NCBI RefSeq assembly: GCF_002741015.1
Contig: NZ_CP016619.1
Coordinates: forward strand, 186,001 to 250,000
Length of the DNA stretch: 64,000 nt
Origin: Microvirga ossetica
GTDB taxonomy: Bacteria > Pseudomonadota > Alphaproteobacteria > Rhizobiales > Beijerinckiaceae
Direction: 5' to 3'
In this document: positions 18,607-27,864 of the stretch, piece after piece
How positions within the stretch are numbered: position 1 is the first letter of the stretch
Layout of the letters: the number at the start of each line of letters is the position of its first letter
The notes under the pieces: model-generated
Databases searched by the model: none
What the model was told of the DNA's origin: nothing
What the model saw: the letters and a program-made list of their open reading frames with translations, nothing else
Made by a program: the position numbers and the translations under genes

Positions 18607-20157
18607 ATGTTGAATCCCTCCCCACCCTCACAGGTCGCCGTTGTCGGCGCTGGCCCGGGAGGGCTTGCCTCCGCCATGCTGTTGGCGCGCAAGGGCGTGC
18701 CCGTCACCGTGTTCGAACGAGACCCCGCTGTGGGGGGGCGTACCCGCACGATCCATGCGCCCGGCGGCTATAAGTTCGATATCGGCCCAACCTTCTTCCT
18801 GTATCCGCGCGTTCTGAAGGATATCTTCGAAGCCTGCGGCGAACGGTTGGAGGATCATATCGAGCTCAGGCGTCTCGACCCGCAATACCACCTCATCTTC
18901 GAGGGCGGCGGTTCCATTCGCGCCACTTATGATCTGGACCGGCTCGAACGGGAGATCGGTCGACTCGCGCCTGCGGATGCGCGCAACGTGCGCCGGTTTC
19001 TCGACGACAATCGCAAGAAGCTCGAAGCTTTCCGGCCGGTGCTGGAGCAATCCTTCTCAAGCCCGGCTGATCTTTTTTCACCGGCAATGCTCGCGGCGCT
19101 GCCGAAGCTCCGGCCATTCTCTAGCGTCGACAGCGATCTCAAGCGCTATTTCGCCGATCCGCGTGTGCGCCTCGCCTTCTCATTCCAGACGAAATATCTC
19201 GGCATGTCTCCGTTCCAGTGCCCGAGCCTGTTCACAATTCTCTCGTTTCTCGAATATGAGCACGGCGTTTTTCACCCGATCGGCGGCTGCGGCGCCGTCT
19301 CCGAGGCGATGGCGAATGTCGCCCGCAAGATGGGCGTCGATATCCGCCTGGACACTCCGGTAGAGCGGATCGTCTACGACGACGGCGAGGCAGTCGGGCT
19401 CGAGGCGGGCGGCAAGCGGTTCGCAGCCGCTGCAGTCGTGGTGAACGGAGACTTCGGCCATGCCATGGGTCGCCTTGTCCCGGAAGCCATGCGCCCGCGC
19501 TGGAAAAACAGGAAGCTCGATCGCGCAAAGATCTCCTGCTCGACCTTCATGCTCTATCTCGGCATTGAAGGCGATGTTGGCGATCTCGCGCATCATACGA
19601 TCCTCCTGTCGCGGGACTACGAGCGCAACATCCACGAGGTCACCAACGGGATCCTGCCTGCGGAACCGTCCATCTATGTGCAGCATGCCGGCGCTACCGA
19701 TCCATCCATGGCGCCGGAGGGCCACACCAGCCTTTACGTGCTCGTGCCGGTGCCCAATCTGCGCTGCGGACTCGAATGGGCCAGCGAGGCGCCGCGCTAC
19801 CGCAGCCTTGTGTTGGAGCGCCTGAAGATTCTCGGTCTCGGCGATCTCGAGAGCCGCATCCGCTTCGAGCGCGTCGTGACGCCACGGGCTTGGGAAAGCG
19901 AGTTTGCGGTGTTCGAGGGCGCTACCTTCAACCTTGCGCACAACTTGACGCAAATGCTCTATTTCCGGCCGCACAATCGCTTTGGCCGCAATGTCTATCT
20001 AGTCGGCGGCGGAACCCATCCCGGCAGCGGATTACCCGTGATCTATGAAGGCGCGCGCATCACCGCACGCCTGCTGTTGGAGGACCTGGAGCGCCGCAGA
20101 TTCGGCGCGCGCGAACCTAAGCCGGCAACTGCGCCGATCGGCGAGGCAGCCTCGTAG
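18607..20157 (+). CDS. CrtI/CrtN-family carotenoid desaturase or oxidase (copy 1)
   Basis: A 516-residue FAD enzyme of the phytoene/diapophytoene desaturase family. The dinucleotide-binding motif is VAVVGAGPGGLASAMLLA, followed by FERDPAVGGRTRTI and YKFDIGPTFFLYP. The C-terminal FAD signature is YLVGGGTHPGSGLPVIYEGA. I chose the ATG at 18607, since the residues before it carry no family homology. A second family member lies at 21446. In C30 pathways one paralogue desaturates the backbone and another oxidises the terminal methyl; which does which cannot be decided here. Confidence 0.9.
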   Translation: MLNPSPPSQVAVVGAGPGGLASAMLLARKGVPVTVFERDPAVGGRTRTIHAPGGYKFDIGPTFFLYPRVLKDIFEACGERLEDHIELRRLDPQYHLIFEGGGSIRATYDLDRLEREIGRLAPADARNVRRFLDDNRKKLEAFRPVLEQSFSSPADLFSPAMLAALPKLRPFSSVDSDLKRYFADPRVRLAFSFQTKYLGMSPFQCPSLFTILSFLEYEHGVFHPIGGCGAVSEAMANVARKMGVDIRLDTPVERIVYDDGEAVGLEAGGKRFAAAAVVVNGDFGHAMGRLVPEAMRPRWKNRKLDRAKISCSTFMLYLGIEGDVGDLAHHTILLSRDYERNIHEVTNGILPAEPSIYVQHAGATDPSMAPEGHTSLYVLVPVPNLRCGLEWASEAPRYRSLVLERLKILGLGDLESRIRFERVVTPRAWESEFAVFEGATFNLAHNLTQMLYFRPHNRFGRNVYLVGGGTHPGSGLPVIYEGARITARLLLEDLERRRFGAREPKPATAPIGEAAS

Positions 20158-20168
20158 GAGGGCGCATT

Positions 20169-20273
20169 ATGAGACGAACTGCATGGCCCGAAAGCCTCAT
20201 CGCCATCTTGCCCGACGAAGTCGCAATCTTCACCCATCCTGCCGAAGCAATGCCTTCGGCGCAAAATCGTTAG
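20169..20273 (+). CDS. 34-residue small ORF inside the carotenoid operon
   Basis: An ATG at 20169 preceded by GGAGG with a short spacer opens 34 codons, MRRTAWPESLIAILPDEVAI onwards, ending in TAG at 20271. It starts 11 bases after the desaturase stop and ends 7 bases before the methyltransferase start, so it fills the gap neatly. No signal peptide or membrane helix is evident. It could be a real small protein or a leader that couples translation to the next gene. It was found by reading and has no recognised family. Confidence 0.45.
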   Translation: MRRTAWPESLIAILPDEVAIFTHPAEAMPSAQNR

Positions 20274-20280
20274 CCCTGTT

Positions 20281-21363
20281 ATGCTGTGGCGTGCCTACGC
20301 CCTCCTGTCCCACGGCAGAGACCGTATCGGCCTCGGCTCGTGGCGCTTTCGCAGCAGCGCGCCAACCCGCCGGAAAGCCAACGATGTCCTGAAAGTTCTC
20401 GAGGAAGCGGACACTGCGGTCTGGTCGGTGAGCGCACTGTCTGCCTGCGCCGAGAGTGGCCTGCTTCTACGCCTCGGACGGCCTGCCACCGTTGGCGAGC
20501 TCGCGGCAGGTCTGTCCATCCCGTCCGCTTTCGTGCAATGCCTCCTCGACATGCTCGCGGGCTTCGGCTTCGTCACATGGGACAGCGGCAAGGCTGTGGC
20601 CTCGCCCGCGCTCATGCCCTTCACGTCGTCCGCAGGAGCCGAGACCTTCCGGGCCGCTCTGCGGGCGCCGCTACTGCAGGCGGAGGATTTCCGGCGCAGG
20701 CTTGGCGGCGGCACTCTAACTCTTGAAGGCTGGTCGCATGCCGATGACGCCATCATCGAGGCGCAGGGCGCTCTCACCCAGCATTGGACAGCCCAGGCCC
20801 TATCGAAGCTAAGATTCCTGCCGGGGCTCGTGCCGCGCCTGGAGAGGCCTGGGGCAGTGCTTCTCGATGTGGGAGCCGGTGCAGCAGGCCTCTCCATCAC
20901 TCTGTGCCGACATTTTCCGCATCTGACGGCCGTGGCGCTCGAACCCGCCTCGCATCCGGCAAAGCTGGGAGAAGCGCATGTGCGTCAAGCGGAGCTGACG
21001 GACCGCATCGCGATCCATCAGGAGCGGGTGGAGGATCTCGCCGATCAGATGGCTTTTGATCTCGCCTTCTTGCCGCAGATGTTCCTGCCGGATAAGATCA
21101 TCGAGCGCGCGCTCCAGCGGATCTTTTGCGCTTTGAAGCCAGGCGGCTGGGTTCTTGTCGCCGTGCTGGCCCACGACGGTCAAAGCACGCTCTCTGCGGT
21201 CAACCAGCTGAAGAACCTTCTCTGGGGCGGGAACACCCGTGACGTGCCCCACCTCAAGCCGCTTCTCGAATTGGCTGGCTTCGATCCCGTGATCAGGGCG
21301 CCGGGCCGAAAAGCGCTGCGTATGATCTGCGCGCGCCGCCCAAACCGTCGTGATCCACCTTGA
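20281..21363 (+). CDS. SAM-dependent O-methyltransferase (hydroxyneurosporene-methyltransferase-like)
   Basis: A 360-residue protein. The N-terminal ~110 residues form a winged-helix dimerisation domain (SALSACAESGLLLRL, then TVGELAAGLSIPSAFV). The C-terminal part is a Rossmann methyltransferase with motif I VLLDVGAGAAGLSITLCRHF and motif IV LPQMFLPDKIIERAL. This layout matches small-molecule O-methyltransferases such as CrtF. Its place between two desaturases suggests a carotenoid or apocarotenoid substrate, perhaps a carboxyl or hydroxyl group. That is inference. Confidence 0.82.
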   Translation: MLWRAYALLSHGRDRIGLGSWRFRSSAPTRRKANDVLKVLEEADTAVWSVSALSACAESGLLLRLGRPATVGELAAGLSIPSAFVQCLLDMLAGFGFVTWDSGKAVASPALMPFTSSAGAETFRAALRAPLLQAEDFRRRLGGGTLTLEGWSHADDAIIEAQGALTQHWTAQALSKLRFLPGLVPRLERPGAVLLDVGAGAAGLSITLCRHFPHLTAVALEPASHPAKLGEAHVRQAELTDRIAIHQERVEDLADQMAFDLAFLPQMFLPDKIIERALQRIFCALKPGGWVLVAVLAHDGQSTLSAVNQLKNLLWGGNTRDVPHLKPLLELAGFDPVIRAPGRKALRMICARRPNRRDPP

Positions 21364-21445
21364 AGTGGATCATGCCATTCCTAGAACCAACACGATCGGA
21401 CACGCGCTCGAAAGCGAAGGGGCTCGTCTCCATGGGGAGGACATC

Positions 21446-22981
21446 GTGAGCGCTCAAGCGAGTTCGGTTGCAGTCGTCGGCGGAGGATTGGGCGGATTGG
21501 CGGCAGCCTGCGTCGCGGCGGCACGAGGCCACACGGTCACGCTTTACGACAAGAATTCTTGGATCGGCGGCAAGGCGGCGGTTCTCCACGAAGCGGGCTT
21601 CCGCTTCGATATGGGCCCGACGATCCTGACGGTCCCGCGGGTGCTCGAACGCATCTTCGCTGAATCCGGACGCAATCTTTCCGACTATCTCGATCTTGTG
21701 CGGCTCGATCCGCAGTGGCGCTGCTTCTTCGATGACGGCACGCAGATCGACCTGCAGGAAAATATCGGCGCGATGGCCGATGCCATGGAACGCTTCGCTC
21801 CCGGAAAGGGCACGGGCGACGGATACAGGCGCTTCCAGGAAATCTCCGCCCACCTGCACGACATCTCGAATCGGTTCTTCTTCTGGAAGCCGGTGGAGGA
21901 TCTCTTCGATACCATCAACATCCGCGCCAACATAAACCCCGCGACCTTGCGGGACGTGCTGTCCCTGCGCATGGGATCCTCGGTCGCCGGCACCATCCGT
22001 TCCAAGGTCAAGGACGAGCGCTTGGCGCAGATGCTCGACCACTTCACGCAATATGTCGGCTCATCGCCCTACGGATCTCCCGCCGTGCTCTGCGCCATAG
22101 CCCATATGCAGGCGGCGGATGGCGTCTGGTATCCGATGGGCGGGACGCGCGCCGTGGCGGAGGCCCTGGCCAAACTTGCGGCCGAGCTCGGCGCCACCAT
22201 CAGGACCGACAGCGATGTCGCCTCGCTCAAGGTCGAGAACGGTGCCGTGAAGGGACTCACTCTCGCCAATGGCGATGCCATCGCCTACGACAGCGTTATC
22301 TCCAACATGGATTCCATCCGCACTTATCGCGAGCTCGTCGGCGGCGAGGTGGGCGAGCATTATGCGCGTAAGGATTTCGAACCCGCCTGTTCCGGCGTCG
22401 TGCTCTATCTCGGCCTCAAGAAGCGCTACGAACACCTCCTCCACCACGACTTCGTGTTCTCGTGTGATCCCGAGGTAGAGTTCGACTATATCTACCGCCA
22501 GGGCGAGCCTGCACCGGATCCAACCTGCTATCTCGCGGCACCTGCCGCAACGGATGCCAGCGTCGCGCCGGAGGGCGGCGAAGCGCTCTACGTTCTGGTG
22601 CACACGCCGTATCTTCGCCCGCATCACGACTGGTCGCAGATGTTCCCGGCTTATCGGCAGGTGATCCTCGACAAGCTGAAGCGCACGGCCGGTATGGAGG
22701 ACCTTGAGGAGCGCATCGTGGTCGAGCGCCACCTCACACCACAGGACATCCACGACCGCTACAAGGTCCTCAACGGCGCGATCTACGGTTTGGCGAGCCA
22801 TGGCAAGTTCATGGGCGCCTTCAAGCCGGGCAACCGCAGCCGGCAGGTGCGCGGCCTCTATCTTGCCGGCGGCGCGGCCCATCCCGGACCCGGCATGCCG
22901 ATGGTCATGATGTCGGGCTGGATCGCTGCCGATGCCCTCGATTCGGACTGCAAAGTGGACAATCTACGGAACGTGTCTTGA
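21446..22981 (+). CDS. CrtI/CrtN-family carotenoid desaturase or oxidase (copy 2)
   Basis: A 511-residue FAD enzyme beginning at the GTG at 21446, which has GGGGAGG just upstream. The FAD motif is VAVVGGGLGGLAAACVAAA, then DKNSWIGGKAAV and FRFDMGPTILTVPRVLERIF, which are close to the consensus of phytoene and diapophytoene desaturases. The C-terminal signature is LYLAGGAAHPGPGMPMVMMS. It is closer to textbook CrtI/CrtN than copy 1, so it may be the backbone desaturase acting on squalene-derived substrate. The acyltransferase gene overlaps its stop codon. Confidence 0.9.
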   Translation: MSAQASSVAVVGGGLGGLAAACVAAARGHTVTLYDKNSWIGGKAAVLHEAGFRFDMGPTILTVPRVLERIFAESGRNLSDYLDLVRLDPQWRCFFDDGTQIDLQENIGAMADAMERFAPGKGTGDGYRRFQEISAHLHDISNRFFFWKPVEDLFDTINIRANINPATLRDVLSLRMGSSVAGTIRSKVKDERLAQMLDHFTQYVGSSPYGSPAVLCAIAHMQAADGVWYPMGGTRAVAEALAKLAAELGATIRTDSDVASLKVENGAVKGLTLANGDAIAYDSVISNMDSIRTYRELVGGEVGEHYARKDFEPACSGVVLYLGLKKRYEHLLHHDFVFSCDPEVEFDYIYRQGEPAPDPTCYLAAPAATDASVAPEGGEALYVLVHTPYLRPHHDWSQMFPAYRQVILDKLKRTAGMEDLEERIVVERHLTPQDIHDRYKVLNGAIYGLASHGKFMGAFKPGNRSRQVRGLYLAGGAAHPGPGMPMVMMSGWIAADALDSDCKVDNLRNVS

Positions 22982-23817
22982 GACCGGAAACCAGCAGCCC
23001 TGCCAGCGCGCGCCTCCCGCCCGATCATGAGAGATCCTCTCCAGTCGCGCGCCGTTCGCCTCTGCTGCATCGTTTCATGGTCTCGGTCTTACGGCGCTAT
23101 TTCACGCGTCACATGAATGCGCTGCGCATCGCGTCCTGGAGCTTGCCGAATGCTCCGGCGCAGGGCCCGGTGCTCATCTATTCCAATCATCCGGCCTGGT
23201 GGGACGCGGCGGTCTACATCCTCGCTGCGGACCTCTTCCTCCCGTCGTACGAGAGCTATGCGCCGATCGACGCCGCGATGCTGAAGCAATACGGCATCTT
23301 CGGCCGCATCGGCGCCTTCGGCGTCGATCTCGAAAGCAGGCGCGGCGCAGCCGATTTTCTGCGGATCGGCACGGAGATCCTCTCCGTATCCGATCGCGCA
23401 CTCTGGGTCACGGCGCAGGGACGCTTCGGCGACGTGCGCGAGCGTCCGCTCGGGCTCAAGCCCGGCATCGCGCATCTCATCGAACGCGCCCCCGGCTGCA
23501 CCGTACTTCCGCTTGCCCTCGAATACGGCTTCTGGCAGGAGCGCGGTGCGGAGGCCTTCATGGCCTTCGGCGAGCCGATGCGCGGCGAGGATCTCGCTGC
23601 GCTCGCGCGCCCGACCCGCCGGCATCGCCTCGAAGGCGCGCTCACCGCAACGCTCGACCGTCTGAGCGCCGACGTGCAAAGCCGCGACCCCGCGCGCTTC
23701 AAGCCTGTGCTCGAAGGCCAGGCCGGAATCGGGGGCATCTATGACGGCTGGCGGCGGCTCGCGGCGATGCTTCGCCGGCGCCGCTTCGATCCATCGCATG
23801 AGGGACATTCCTCATGA
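22978..23817 (+). CDS. PlsC-like acyltransferase of the carotenoid operon
   Basis: About 279 residues if started at the TTG overlapping the previous stop; the ATG at 23077 would give 246. The acyltransferase block is YSNHPAWWDAAVYI, a variant of the usual NHxxxxD motif, followed by ALWVTAQGRFGDVRERP and GIAHLIERAPGCTVLPLAL. Enzymes of this type in C30 loci esterify a glycosylated carotenoid with a fatty acid. Its position between desaturase and glycosyltransferase supports such a role. Confidence 0.85.
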   Translation: MRPETSSPASARLPPDHERSSPVARRSPLLHRFMVSVLRRYFTRHMNALRIASWSLPNAPAQGPVLIYSNHPAWWDAAVYILAADLFLPSYESYAPIDAAMLKQYGIFGRIGAFGVDLESRRGAADFLRIGTEILSVSDRALWVTAQGRFGDVRERPLGLKPGIAHLIERAPGCTVLPLALEYGFWQERGAEAFMAFGEPMRGEDLAALARPTRRHRLEGALTATLDRLSADVQSRDPARFKPVLEGQAGIGGIYDGWRRLAAMLRRRRFDPSHEGHSS

Positions 23818-24926
23818 CGGCGCTCGGCTTCATCCTCCTGGCGCTGGCGGCTCTTCCTTTCGTGCTCGTGCTCGTGAACCTGCGCATCCTGCGCGCGACG
23901 CCGCATCGTGCGCCACAGGGGGACATCCTCGTCTCGATCCTGATCCCGGCCCGCAACGAAGCGCAGAATATCGGCCCCGCACTTGATGCCGCGCTTGGCA
24001 GCACTGGCGTATCGGTGGAAATTCTGGTGATGGACGACGGCTCGACCGATGCGACGGCCGGGATCGTCCGCGCTCATGCTGCGCGCGACGGGAGGGTGCG
24101 GCTCCTCAATGCGCCGCCTCTTGCGGAGGGTTGGACCGGCAAGGTCCATGCCTGCTACCATCTCGCGCAGACCGCGCGCGGCAGCCATCTCCTGTTCGTC
24201 GATGCCGATGTGCGTCTGGCGCCTCAGGCCGCCGCGATGCTTGCAGGCCATGCGCAGGCCACCGGCTCCGGTCTCATCAGCGCCGTGCCGCGCCAGATCA
24301 CGCGCTCGCTCGGCGAGTTGCTCACCGTTCCGTCGATCAACCTGCTCCTGCTCGGCTACCTGCCCATGGCCCTCATGCGGAAATCCCATAGCCCGGGTTT
24401 CGGTGCGGCCTGCGGCCAGCTGATGCTCGCGGAGCGCGAGGCCTATCGCATGAGCGGCGGCCATGCGGCGATCCGCTCGCGCATCCACGACGGCATCCAC
24501 CTCGCGCGGCTTTTCCGCCGTAAGGGCTTCATGACGGATCTCGTGCCGGGAGAGCGCCTTGCCTCCTGCCGCATGTATGCGCGGTTCGACGAGGCCTGGA
24601 GCGGCTTTGCCAAGAACGCTCATGAGGCCATGGCGACACCCGTGGCCCTGCCGGTCTGGACGACGCTTCTGCTCGGCGGTCATGTGCTGCCCTACGCGCT
24701 GCTGCCGTTCGCTCCGACGATCTCGATTGCGCTCGCCGCGCTTCTGTCGCTTGCCACCCGCATCCTCGTGACCGTCGCGACGCGCGAGGATCCTCGGTCG
24801 ATCCCGCTTCATCCCCTCACGGTTTTCGTCAGCCTCGCCATTCAATGGAGCGTGCTGCTGCGGATCGGCACGGCACGGCGCGCGGAATGGAAGGGGCGGC
24901 TCTATCCCGCGGAGGCGAAGCGGTGA
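23814..24926 (+). CDS. Family 2 glycosyltransferase of the carotenoid operon (CrtQ-like)
   Basis: A 370-residue membrane-associated GT2 enzyme. It starts with a hydrophobic anchor (residues 3-22), then the GT2 entry ILVSILIPARNEAQNIGPAL, VMDDGSTDATAGIVRAH, the DxD-like FVDADVRLAPQAA, and a C-terminal pair of membrane helices near residues 285-325. It overlaps the acyltransferase gene by 4 bases and the synthase gene by 4 bases. A sugar transfer to the carotenoid carboxylate or hydroxyl, as in staphyloxanthin-type pathways, is the likely reaction. Confidence 0.87.
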   Translation: MTALGFILLALAALPFVLVLVNLRILRATPHRAPQGDILVSILIPARNEAQNIGPALDAALGSTGVSVEILVMDDGSTDATAGIVRAHAARDGRVRLLNAPPLAEGWTGKVHACYHLAQTARGSHLLFVDADVRLAPQAAAMLAGHAQATGSGLISAVPRQITRSLGELLTVPSINLLLLGYLPMALMRKSHSPGFGAACGQLMLAEREAYRMSGGHAAIRSRIHDGIHLARLFRRKGFMTDLVPGERLASCRMYARFDEAWSGFAKNAHEAMATPVALPVWTTLLLGGHVLPYALLPFAPTISIALAALLSLATRILVTVATREDPRSIPLHPLTVFVSLAIQWSVLLRIGTARRAEWKGRLYPAEAKR

Positions 24927-26581
24927 GCGCGCAGAGCCCGCAACCGGCCAAGCGGCCGCGCGACGAGAACTTTCCCGTCGCTTCCCTCCTGCTCTCGCCC
25001 GAATACCGGACTGCCGTTCTCGCCTTCTACGCCTTCGCCCGCATAGCCGACGACATCGCCGATGCTCCTGACCTGAAGGCGACCGAGAAGCTCCAGCGCC
25101 TCGAGGCGCTGGAGCAGGCGCTCGCCAGCGGCGATCCTGCCATTCCCCAGGCGGCGCGGCTGCATGCCGTCGATGCGCAGCACAGGGCCGGACTCGTTCA
25201 TGCGCGCAACCTGCTGCGCGCCTTCCGCCAGGATGCGGTGAAAGCCCGCTACACCGACTGGGCCGAGCTGATCGATTACTGCCGTCTCTCCGCCAATCCG
25301 GTCGGCCGCTTCCTGCTGGCGCTGCATAAGGAGCATTCCGCCGCGCAGGTCCCGGCTGACGCCCTCTGCACGGCGCTGCAGATCCTCAACCATCTGCAGG
25401 ATTGCGGGCGCGACCGGGAGGAGCTTGGCCGCATCTATGTTCCGATCCGGTGGATGATGGGAGCAGGCTCCGAGCGGGCCTTCTTCGACCCGTCGCACGC
25501 TGCGCTTCGCCGCGATGTCTTCGATGCCATGCTCGACCGAGTCGACGCCCTGATCGATCGGGCGCAATCCCTGCCCGAGCATCTCGACAACACCCGCCTG
25601 CGCGCGCAGAGCGTCGCGACGATCGTGCTCGCCCGGCGCCTGAGCACACGCCTGCGCCACGCCGATCCGGTCCATGAGCGCGTGCAGGTGAGCTGGGCCG
25701 ATGCCGGCATGGCCTTCCTGCACGGGCTCGGAAGCACGCTTCGCACGCCGTCTTCCAGCGACAGCCGTGTGACGGCTGCGGCGGTCCGGCGCTCCGGCTC
25801 GTCGTTTCGTCTCGGCATGCGCAGCCTCCAGCCAGAGCGCCGCCGCGCCATCCACGCGGTCTATGCCTTCTGCCGTGCGGTCGACGACATCGCCGACGGC
25901 GCGGCCCCTGCCCCGGAGAAGCGGGCTTTCCTGCACGAGTGGCGGCGCGAGCTCGACCGGCTGCACCGCGCGCCGGAAACACCGATCGGGCGCGAACTCG
26001 CCCGCGCCTCGAGCCTGTTCAAGCTGCCGCTTGAGGAAGGCCATGCCCTTCTCGACGGCATGGAGATGGACAGTTCCGATCGGGTGCGCCTCGCCAGCGA
26101 TGACGAGCTCGGCCTTTACGGCCGGCGGGTCGCGGGCTCCGTCGGCGCCCTGTCGATCCGCATCTTCGGCGCGCCCATGGCCCATGACTTCGCGCTCGAT
26201 CTCGGGCGCACCCTGCAGCTGGTGAACATCCTGCGCGACGTGGACGAGGATGCCGCCCACGAACGCGTCTACATCCCGCTCTCCCGCCTCGCCCAGCTCG
26301 GCCTTCAGGATGCGCCGGCTGCGACCCTCGTCGCCGATCCGCGCTTTGCCCGCGTCTGCGAAGGCCTCGCGGAGGACGCGCGGGCCGGCTTCGCGGCAGC
26401 CGACGCAGCGCTCATGCATTTCGACCGCCATGCGCTCAAACCCGCGATCCTGATGATGGAGAACTACCGCTGCGTGCTCGATCGGCTGCAGGCGCGTGGC
26501 TGGGGCACGCGCCACGGCAAGCTGCGCCTGAGCACCGCCGACCGCCTGCATCTTCTCACCCGCGCCATGAGGCCCGCATGA
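24923..26581 (+). CDS. hpnCD: Fused HpnC-HpnD squalene synthase (two trans-prenyltransferase domains)
   Basis: A 552-residue protein starting at the GTG overlapping the previous stop. It contains two squalene/phytoene synthase domains in tandem. The first, about residues 10-270, has FYAFARIADDIADAPD and LNHLQDCGRDREELGRIYVP, as in HpnC. The second, about residues 285-545, has VYAFCRAVDDIADG and QLVNILRDVDEDAAHERVYI, as in HpnD. In hopanoid bacteria HpnD makes presqualene diphosphate and HpnC converts it to hydroxysqualene; these are normally separate proteins of about 280 residues. HpnE follows directly. I see no stop or frameshift at the joint near residue 275. Confidence 0.88.
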   Translation: MSAQSPQPAKRPRDENFPVASLLLSPEYRTAVLAFYAFARIADDIADAPDLKATEKLQRLEALEQALASGDPAIPQAARLHAVDAQHRAGLVHARNLLRAFRQDAVKARYTDWAELIDYCRLSANPVGRFLLALHKEHSAAQVPADALCTALQILNHLQDCGRDREELGRIYVPIRWMMGAGSERAFFDPSHAALRRDVFDAMLDRVDALIDRAQSLPEHLDNTRLRAQSVATIVLARRLSTRLRHADPVHERVQVSWADAGMAFLHGLGSTLRTPSSSDSRVTAAAVRRSGSSFRLGMRSLQPERRRAIHAVYAFCRAVDDIADGAAPAPEKRAFLHEWRRELDRLHRAPETPIGRELARASSLFKLPLEEGHALLDGMEMDSSDRVRLASDDELGLYGRRVAGSVGALSIRIFGAPMAHDFALDLGRTLQLVNILRDVDEDAAHERVYIPLSRLAQLGLQDAPAATLVADPRFARVCEGLAEDARAGFAAADAALMHFDRHALKPAILMMENYRCVLDRLQARGWGTRHGKLRLSTADRLHLLTRAMRPA

Positions 26582-27864
26582 CGGCGCGGCGCACCCATAT
26601 CGTCGGAGCGGGCGTCGCGGGCTTGAGCGCGGCACTTGCCGTGACGGCGGAGGGTGGGGAGGCCGTTCTCTATGAGGCAGCCCCGCAAGCGGGCGGGCGC
26701 TGCCGGACACTCCATCCCGCCGACGGCTTCGTCCATGACAACGGCACCCATGTGCTGTTCACGGCGAACACGCGTGCGCTAGATGTGCTCAAGACGATCG
26801 GCGCCCGTGAGCGCTGGCTCGAGCCGGAGCCCAAAGGGCTGCCCGTTTTCGATCGGCCTACGGGAGCGATGCGCCGGATCGGGCTTTCGCCCTGGTCCTG
26901 GCTGCTGCCGTCGCGCCGTCCGCACGGGCTCACGTTAAGCGATCTGGCACGCATCCTGCAGCTCGTCTTCGCGTCGAAGGACTGCCCTGTGGCCGCCATC
27001 ATCGGGCAGCGTCCCATCATGGACAGCCTGATCGAGCCGCTCACGGTGGCAGTGCTCAACACACCTGCCGCGCAGGCCTCCTCGCAGCGGCTCGGCCATG
27101 CCCTGCGCCAGCTCATCCGTCCGGGCGCGGGACGGCTCCTGGTGGCGCGAAACGGCCTGGGTCGCGACCTCATCGAACCCGCTGTCGCTACTCTCCAGGC
27201 CCGCGGCGCCTCGATCCTCACCGGGCAGCGCCTGCGCATGCTTCTGAGCACCGGCGAGCGCGTCATCGGGCTTACCCTCACTGACCGCACCGTGATGCTC
27301 GGCGCCGACGACCGGGTGATCCTGGCGCTGCCGCCCTACGAGGTGGAACGCCTTCTGCCGTCACTTGCCGTGCCCAAGGCATTCGAGCCCATTCTCAACG
27401 TGCATTACCGCATGCAGGGTTCGGGCCAACGGCGCTTCGTCGGGCTCACGGGCACGCTCGCGCAATGGGCAATGATCCGCGACGATCATGTGAGCGTGAC
27501 CGTCTCCGCCGCCGATGCCGTGATCGACCGCGCTGCGGCCGATGTGGCCGTGCAGATCTGGCGCGAGATCGCGCCGGCCCTCTGCCTGCTCGGCCTCGAA
27601 GCACACGCCCATCGGCAGCCGGAAACGCGGGTGGTGAAGGAGAAGCGTGCGACGATCCGCCAAGCGGCAGAGCCACTGCCCCAGCCGCCCGTGCGGCCTT
27701 TGGCGAACCTCGCCCTGGCGGGGGACTGGATCGGCTCCCTGCCGGCCACCATCGAGAGCGCCGTCATGGCAGGCGAGCATGCGGCATCCATCCTGCGGCA
27801 TGCCCCTGGCGGCGGCCCTCCCGTTTCACGCGCTCGCCCCTTGAAGAGGGAGGATGCGGCATGA
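26578..27864 (+). CDS. hpnE: HpnE, hydroxysqualene dehydroxylase
   Basis: A 428-residue FAD amine-oxidase-fold enzyme. The FAD motif is HIVGAGVAGLSAALAVTAEG with YEAAPQAGGRCRTL, the family's FVHDNGTHVLFTANTRAL follows, and the C-terminal FAD contact is LALAGDWIGSLPATIESAVM. HpnE reduces hydroxysqualene to squalene after HpnD and HpnC, which are here fused in the gene just upstream and overlap it by 4 bases. It therefore completes the squalene route that feeds the desaturases. Confidence 0.9.
   Translation: MTARRTHIVGAGVAGLSAALAVTAEGGEAVLYEAAPQAGGRCRTLHPADGFVHDNGTHVLFTANTRALDVLKTIGARERWLEPEPKGLPVFDRPTGAMRRIGLSPWSWLLPSRRPHGLTLSDLARILQLVFASKDCPVAAIIGQRPIMDSLIEPLTVAVLNTPAAQASSQRLGHALRQLIRPGAGRLLVARNGLGRDLIEPAVATLQARGASILTGQRLRMLLSTGERVIGLTLTDRTVMLGADDRVILALPPYEVERLLPSLAVPKAFEPILNVHYRMQGSGQRRFVGLTGTLAQWAMIRDDHVSVTVSAADAVIDRAAADVAVQIWREIAPALCLLGLEAHAHRQPETRVVKEKRATIRQAAEPLPQPPVRPLANLALAGDWIGSLPATIESAVMAGEHAASILRHAPGGGPPVSRARPLKREDAA

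Noticed and set aside
24902..26710. A 602-codon frame on the minus strand
   Set aside because: It is fully antisense to the HpnC-HpnD fusion, which has clear family motifs. The long frame is a by-product of high GC content.
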